A DNA stretch of 7,520 nucleotides, taken from NCBI GenBank assembly GCA_964622255.1, contig CAZUPK010000063.1, positions 1 through 7,520 on the forward strand. Reading direction: 5' to 3'. Source of the DNA: SZUA-1377 sp964622255. Lineage in GTDB: Bacteria; Campylobacterota; Campylobacteria; Campylobacterales; QNZT01. How positions within the stretch are numbered: the stretch's first letter is position 1; the number at the start of each line of letters is the position of its first letter. Shown here piece after piece: positions 5,324-7,520 of this stretch. The translations under genes and the position numbers were made by a program. The notes beneath the pieces are model-generated. The model was not told where the DNA came from and made no database searches. It worked only from the letters and a program-made list of their open reading frames with translations.

Positions 5324-5920
5324 ATGTTAGTAACAAAAAAAGCACCTGATTTTACAGCTGCAGCAGTTTTAGCTGATGGAACGATAGTTGAGGATTTTAA
5401 CCTATATAAAAATTTTGGAGAAAAAGGAACAGTTTTATTTTTCTATCCATTGGACTTTACTTTTGTATGTCCTAGTGAGATTATAGCATTTTCACATAGA
5501 ATAGATGAGTTTCAAAAAAGAGGTATAAATGTCATCGGAGTTTCAGTTGATAGCCAATTTTCACATTTTGCTTGGAGAGAGACTCCTGAAAAAAAGGGTG
5601 GTATTGGTAAAGTAAAATATCCTCTAGTAGCAGATTTAAGTAAGCAAATAGCAAAGGATTATGATATATTGCTCGATGCTGGTGTGGCTTTGAGAGGAAG
5701 TTTCTTGATAGATGCTGATGGAACTATCAGACATGTGGTTATAAATGACCTTCCACTTGGTAGAAATATAGATGAAATGCTAAGAATGATAGATGCTATG
5801 CACTTTACAAACGAACATGGAGAGGTTTGTCCTGCAGGTTGGCAACCGGGTGATGAGGGTATGAAACCTTCAACTGATGGAGTTGCAGAATACCTAAGCA
5901 AATATGCTGACGAACTTTAA
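5324..5920 (+). CDS. ahpC: Alkyl hydroperoxide reductase AhpC, typical 2-Cys peroxiredoxin
   Basis: AhpC reduces hydrogen peroxide, organic hydroperoxides and peroxynitrite in the cytoplasm, and in this group is usually recharged by thioredoxin because AhpF is absent. The 198 residues include the peroxidatic Cys49 in D-F-T-F-V-C-P-S-E, with Pro42, Thr46 and Arg124 completing the active site, and the resolving Cys169 in G-E-V-C-P-A-G-W. A G-G-I-G stretch at 92-95 and a C-terminal helix after the resolving cysteine resemble the pattern linked to easier overoxidation in some Prx1 proteins. The sequence is close to Campylobacter AhpC as I recall it. AGGGAGAAC six bases before the ATG fixes the start. 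It is the only plus-strand gene, divergent from metK, and a palindrome near its promoter suggests redox control. Its stop touches the stop of the next, opposed gene. Confidence 0.97.
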   Translation: MLVTKKAPDFTAAAVLADGTIVEDFNLYKNFGEKGTVLFFYPLDFTFVCPSEIIAFSHRIDEFQKRGINVIGVSVDSQFSHFAWRETPEKKGGIGKVKYPLVADLSKQIAKDYDILLDAGVALRGSFLIDADGTIRHVVINDLPLGRNIDEMLRMIDAMHFTNEHGEVCPAGWQPGDEGMKPSTDGVAEYLSKYADEL

Positions 5921-6229
5921 TCAATCTTGAGAGGATTTTCTCCTCTCATATCCCCACCACCAAACAAATCCCAAACCTATCAAAATATTTAAAAAGCTGT
6001 TTTGACTAAGTTCATCTGCCATCTCTAAGCAAAGTCTTTTTATAAGAGGATTTTCATATAGTTTTGATAAGTTTACAAAGTATGCTTTTATCTGATGAGG
6101 ATAGAGGTAAGCCAAAATCTCTGGTAAAAAGAAGAAGAATAAAATCCCAAGCAATGCCCATATAGTTGCCTTAGGCTTTAGTTTTGTTTTTAACTCATCA
6201 AGTTTTTCTTGATTTATTTTAACTTTCAT
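5921..6229 (-). CDS. Unrecognised small protein with two likely membrane segments
   Basis: I do not recognise this 102-residue protein. Residues 1-20 are charged and lysine-rich (M-K-V-K-I-N-Q-E-K-L). Residues 21-43 are strongly hydrophobic with a run of four Phe, and residues 78-93 form a second hydrophobic stretch with three adjacent Trp, ending in a basic tail (Y-E-R-R-K). The segment between has moderate charge. Two membrane passes with both ends in the cytoplasm fit the positive charges. The ATG overlaps the end of dxs by 11 bases, so translation is probably coupled to dxs; a GAGAG about ten bases upstream could help. The stop abuts the ahpC stop. A membrane-anchoring or assembly role is possible but nothing shows it. 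Good frame length and the gene-like junction make it likely real. Confidence 0.75.
   Translation of the reverse strand: MKVKINQEKLDELKTKLKPKATIWALLGILFFFFLPEILAYLYPHQIKAYFVNLSKLYENPLIKRLCLEMADELSQNSFLNILIGLGFVWWWGYERRKSSQD
5928..5948. other. Hairpin at the ahpC / membrane-protein convergent junction
   Basis: TGAGAGGA (5928-5935) and TCCTCTCA (5941-5948) form a perfect 8-bp stem around TTTTC, starting eight bases after the ahpC stop and lying inside the last codons of the opposed gene. No T-run follows on either strand, so it is not a standard Rho-independent terminator. It could still limit read-through or protect the 3' end of the ahpC message. Confidence 0.5.
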
Positions 6230-7520
6230 ACTTTTTTACTCTCAAAGCTAACTGTTTTGGTAAAAGTTCTAAACTCTCTTTGACTAAGTTTATATTTCCA
6301 TGCTCTATAAAGCTATCTTCATATTCAAAAGTTTTTATATCTACATCCAAACTATTTTCATAAGCAAACTCCATCAAAGCACTTCCAACTCCACCCATCC
6401 TTGCACTGTCACTAAAAACATACCATCTTTTATACTTTTTAGCTAAAACCTTTAAAAGTTTTTCATCCAAAGGTTTTACAAAAATAAGATCCAAAAGTCC
6501 CACTTTAAAATCAAGCTCTTTTATAGTTTTATATGCACTAATTACTCCCGTTCCATATCCTATAAACAAAACTTCACTATCCTCATCTTGTAAAAGCTCA
6601 GCTTTTTTAAACTCTATCCTCTTATTTTCAAATGGTAATTCTTCAAAGCTTCCTCTTGGATATCTAAAAGCTATTGGGTAAGGAAAATCTTTTGCAAACT
6701 CTACTATATTTTTTAAACTCTCTTCATCTCTTGGAGCTAAGATAGTCATATTTGGCACAGCTCTTAAAAAACTTATATCAAATGCCCCTTGATGAGTCTC
6801 TCCATCTTCTCCTACAAGCCCTGCTCTATCAATAGCAAAGATTACAGGTAAATTCATAATTGCTACATCATGAATAATTTGATCGTAAGCTCTCTGTAAA
6901 AATGTTGAATAAATAGCTACAAATGGTTTAAATCCCTCTTTTGCCATAGCTGAAACTGAAGTAATTGCATGTTGTTCAGAAATTGCTACATCAAAAAATC
7001 TTTCATTATTATACTCCATTAACTGTTTCATTCCTGTACCACTTGGCATAGCAGCAGTAACACCTACAATATTTTTATAAATTTTTGCCATTGATAATAA
7101 TTTATCACTAAATATATCTGTACAACTTCTATTTTTTGAAGATTTTTTTAATTTTCCTGTTTCAATTTCAAAAGGTCCTACACCATGCCAATTTTCAAGA
7201 TGACCTTCTGCTTTTTTATAACCTTTACCTTTTAAAGTTTGAGTATGAATAATTACAGGTTTTTTCATTTTTTTAGCTATCTCAAAACTTTTAATTAAAC
7301 TTTTAATATCATGTCCATCAATCGGTCCAATATACTCTATACCTAACTCTTCAAATAAAATACCAGGTGTAATTAATTTAAGACTTTCATCAAATTTCTT
7401 TGCCATATAAGTTGCACTATCAGGGAGATATTCTAAACCTTTAGAGACTCTTTTTTTTAGATTTTGATAAAATTCTCCAGCTAAAATTTGTGAAAGATAC
7501 TTACTTACTGCACCTATTGG
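6219..7520 (-). CDS. dxs: 1-deoxy-D-xylulose-5-phosphate synthase, N-terminus outside the window
   Basis: Dxs condenses pyruvate with glyceraldehyde 3-phosphate, using thiamine diphosphate, in the first step of the MEP isoprenoid pathway; the product also feeds thiamine and pyridoxal synthesis. The frame is open from the right edge (P-I-G-A-V-S-K-Y-L-S) to the stop, giving 433 residues; a full Dxs has about 610-630, so roughly 180-200 N-terminal residues, including the main diphosphate-binding motif, lie beyond 7520. A Met at 7404-7406 is internal: the codons before it encode the conserved L-P-D-S-A-T-Y. Visible motifs are G-P-I-D-G-H-D, the catalytic Glu in S-E-Q-H-A, Q-R-A-Y-D-Q and D-R-A-G-L-V-G-E-D-G-E-T-H-Q-G, then the transketolase C-terminal domain with G-Y-G-T-G. 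It overlaps the following small membrane-protein gene by 11 bases. Nothing looks damaged. Confidence 0.97.
   Translation of the reverse strand, partial: PIGAVSKYLSQILAGEFYQNLKKRVSKGLEYLPDSATYMAKKFDESLKLITPGILFEELGIEYIGPIDGHDIKSLIKSFEIAKKMKKPVIIHTQTLKGKGYKKAEGHLENWHGVGPFEIETGKLKKSSKNRSCTDIFSDKLLSMAKIYKNIVGVTAAMPSGTGMKQLMEYNNERFFDVAISEQHAITSVSAMAKEGFKPFVAIYSTFLQRAYDQIIHDVAIMNLPVIFAIDRAGLVGEDGETHQGAFDISFLRAVPNMTILAPRDEESLKNIVEFAKDFPYPIAFRYPRGSFEELPFENKRIEFKKAELLQDEDSEVLFIGYGTGVISAYKTIKELDFKVGLLDLIFVKPLDEKLLKVLAKKYKRWYVFSDSARMGGVGSALMEFAYENSLDVDIKTFEYEDSFIEHGNINLVKESLELLPKQLALRVKKYES

Noticed and set aside
6900..7520. The upstream part of dxs looks more AT-rich and richer in TTA leucine codons than its downstream part.
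   Set aside because: By eye the shift is modest and gradual, and conserved motifs run through without a break, so there is no firm sign of mosaic origin.
1..7520. CRISPR arrays, tRNA or rRNA genes, phage genes.
   Set aside because: I saw no evenly spaced repeats, no tRNA-like cloverleaf and no rRNA segment; the only dispersed repeat is the pair at 310-372 and 5095-5157.

Overview
The window is AT-rich (about one third G+C by eye) and reads as chromosome of a Campylobacterota (Epsilonproteobacteria) bacterium. The main evidence is the gene run ndk, yceD-like, rpmF, plsX, fabH on the minus strand, with an fdxA-type ferredoxin just upstream and a divergent AhpC further on. Campylobacter jejuni has nearly the same order. 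The L32 protein (52 residues, cysteine-free) and AhpC also look epsilonproteobacterial. The genus cannot be fixed from sequence alone; a free-living Sulfurimonas-like relative is a guess.

Layout. Bases 1-427 hold no convincing gene, only AT-rich sequence, one copy of a 63-bp repeat and a strong nested hairpin just past fabH. Bases 428-3388 (minus) are a tight five-gene operon, transcribed ndk > yceD-like > rpmF > plsX > fabH, with gaps of 3 to 23 bases. Bases 3389-3525 contain a likely terminator for the ferredoxin and a weak promoter candidate for ndk. fdxA (3526-3801) and metK (3854-5011) follow, both minus, each with a plausible -10 box. Bases 5012-5323 separate metK from the divergent ahpC. 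They carry the second copy of the 63-bp repeat in opposite orientation, a possible transposase (tnpB) tail relic, and a 17-bp palindrome near the ahpC promoter. ahpC (5324-5920, plus) meets the next gene tail to tail with no base between. That gene is an unrecognised 102-residue protein with two likely membrane segments, and it overlaps the end of dxs (6219 to beyond the right edge), which lacks its N-terminal part here.

How the genes fit together. plsX and fabH start phospholipid and fatty acid synthesis. rpmF and the YceD-like protein belong to large ribosomal subunit production, and ndk balances nucleoside triphosphates, so the operon ties growth-related functions together. metK makes S-adenosylmethionine and dxs starts isoprenoid synthesis. 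FdxA and AhpC belong to redox and oxidative-stress metabolism and are close neighbours in C. jejuni; here metK and repeat-bearing DNA lie between them.

Most of the window is ordinary core metabolism. The part worth a second look is the pair of 63-bp repeats (310-372 minus, 5095-5157 plus; 51 of 63 bases identical, no gaps). They bracket the metK-to-fabH block as inverted copies, and most of their stem differences keep RNA-style pairing. I read them as probable relics of an IS200/IS605-type element or another small structured repeat, not as a demonstrated new system.
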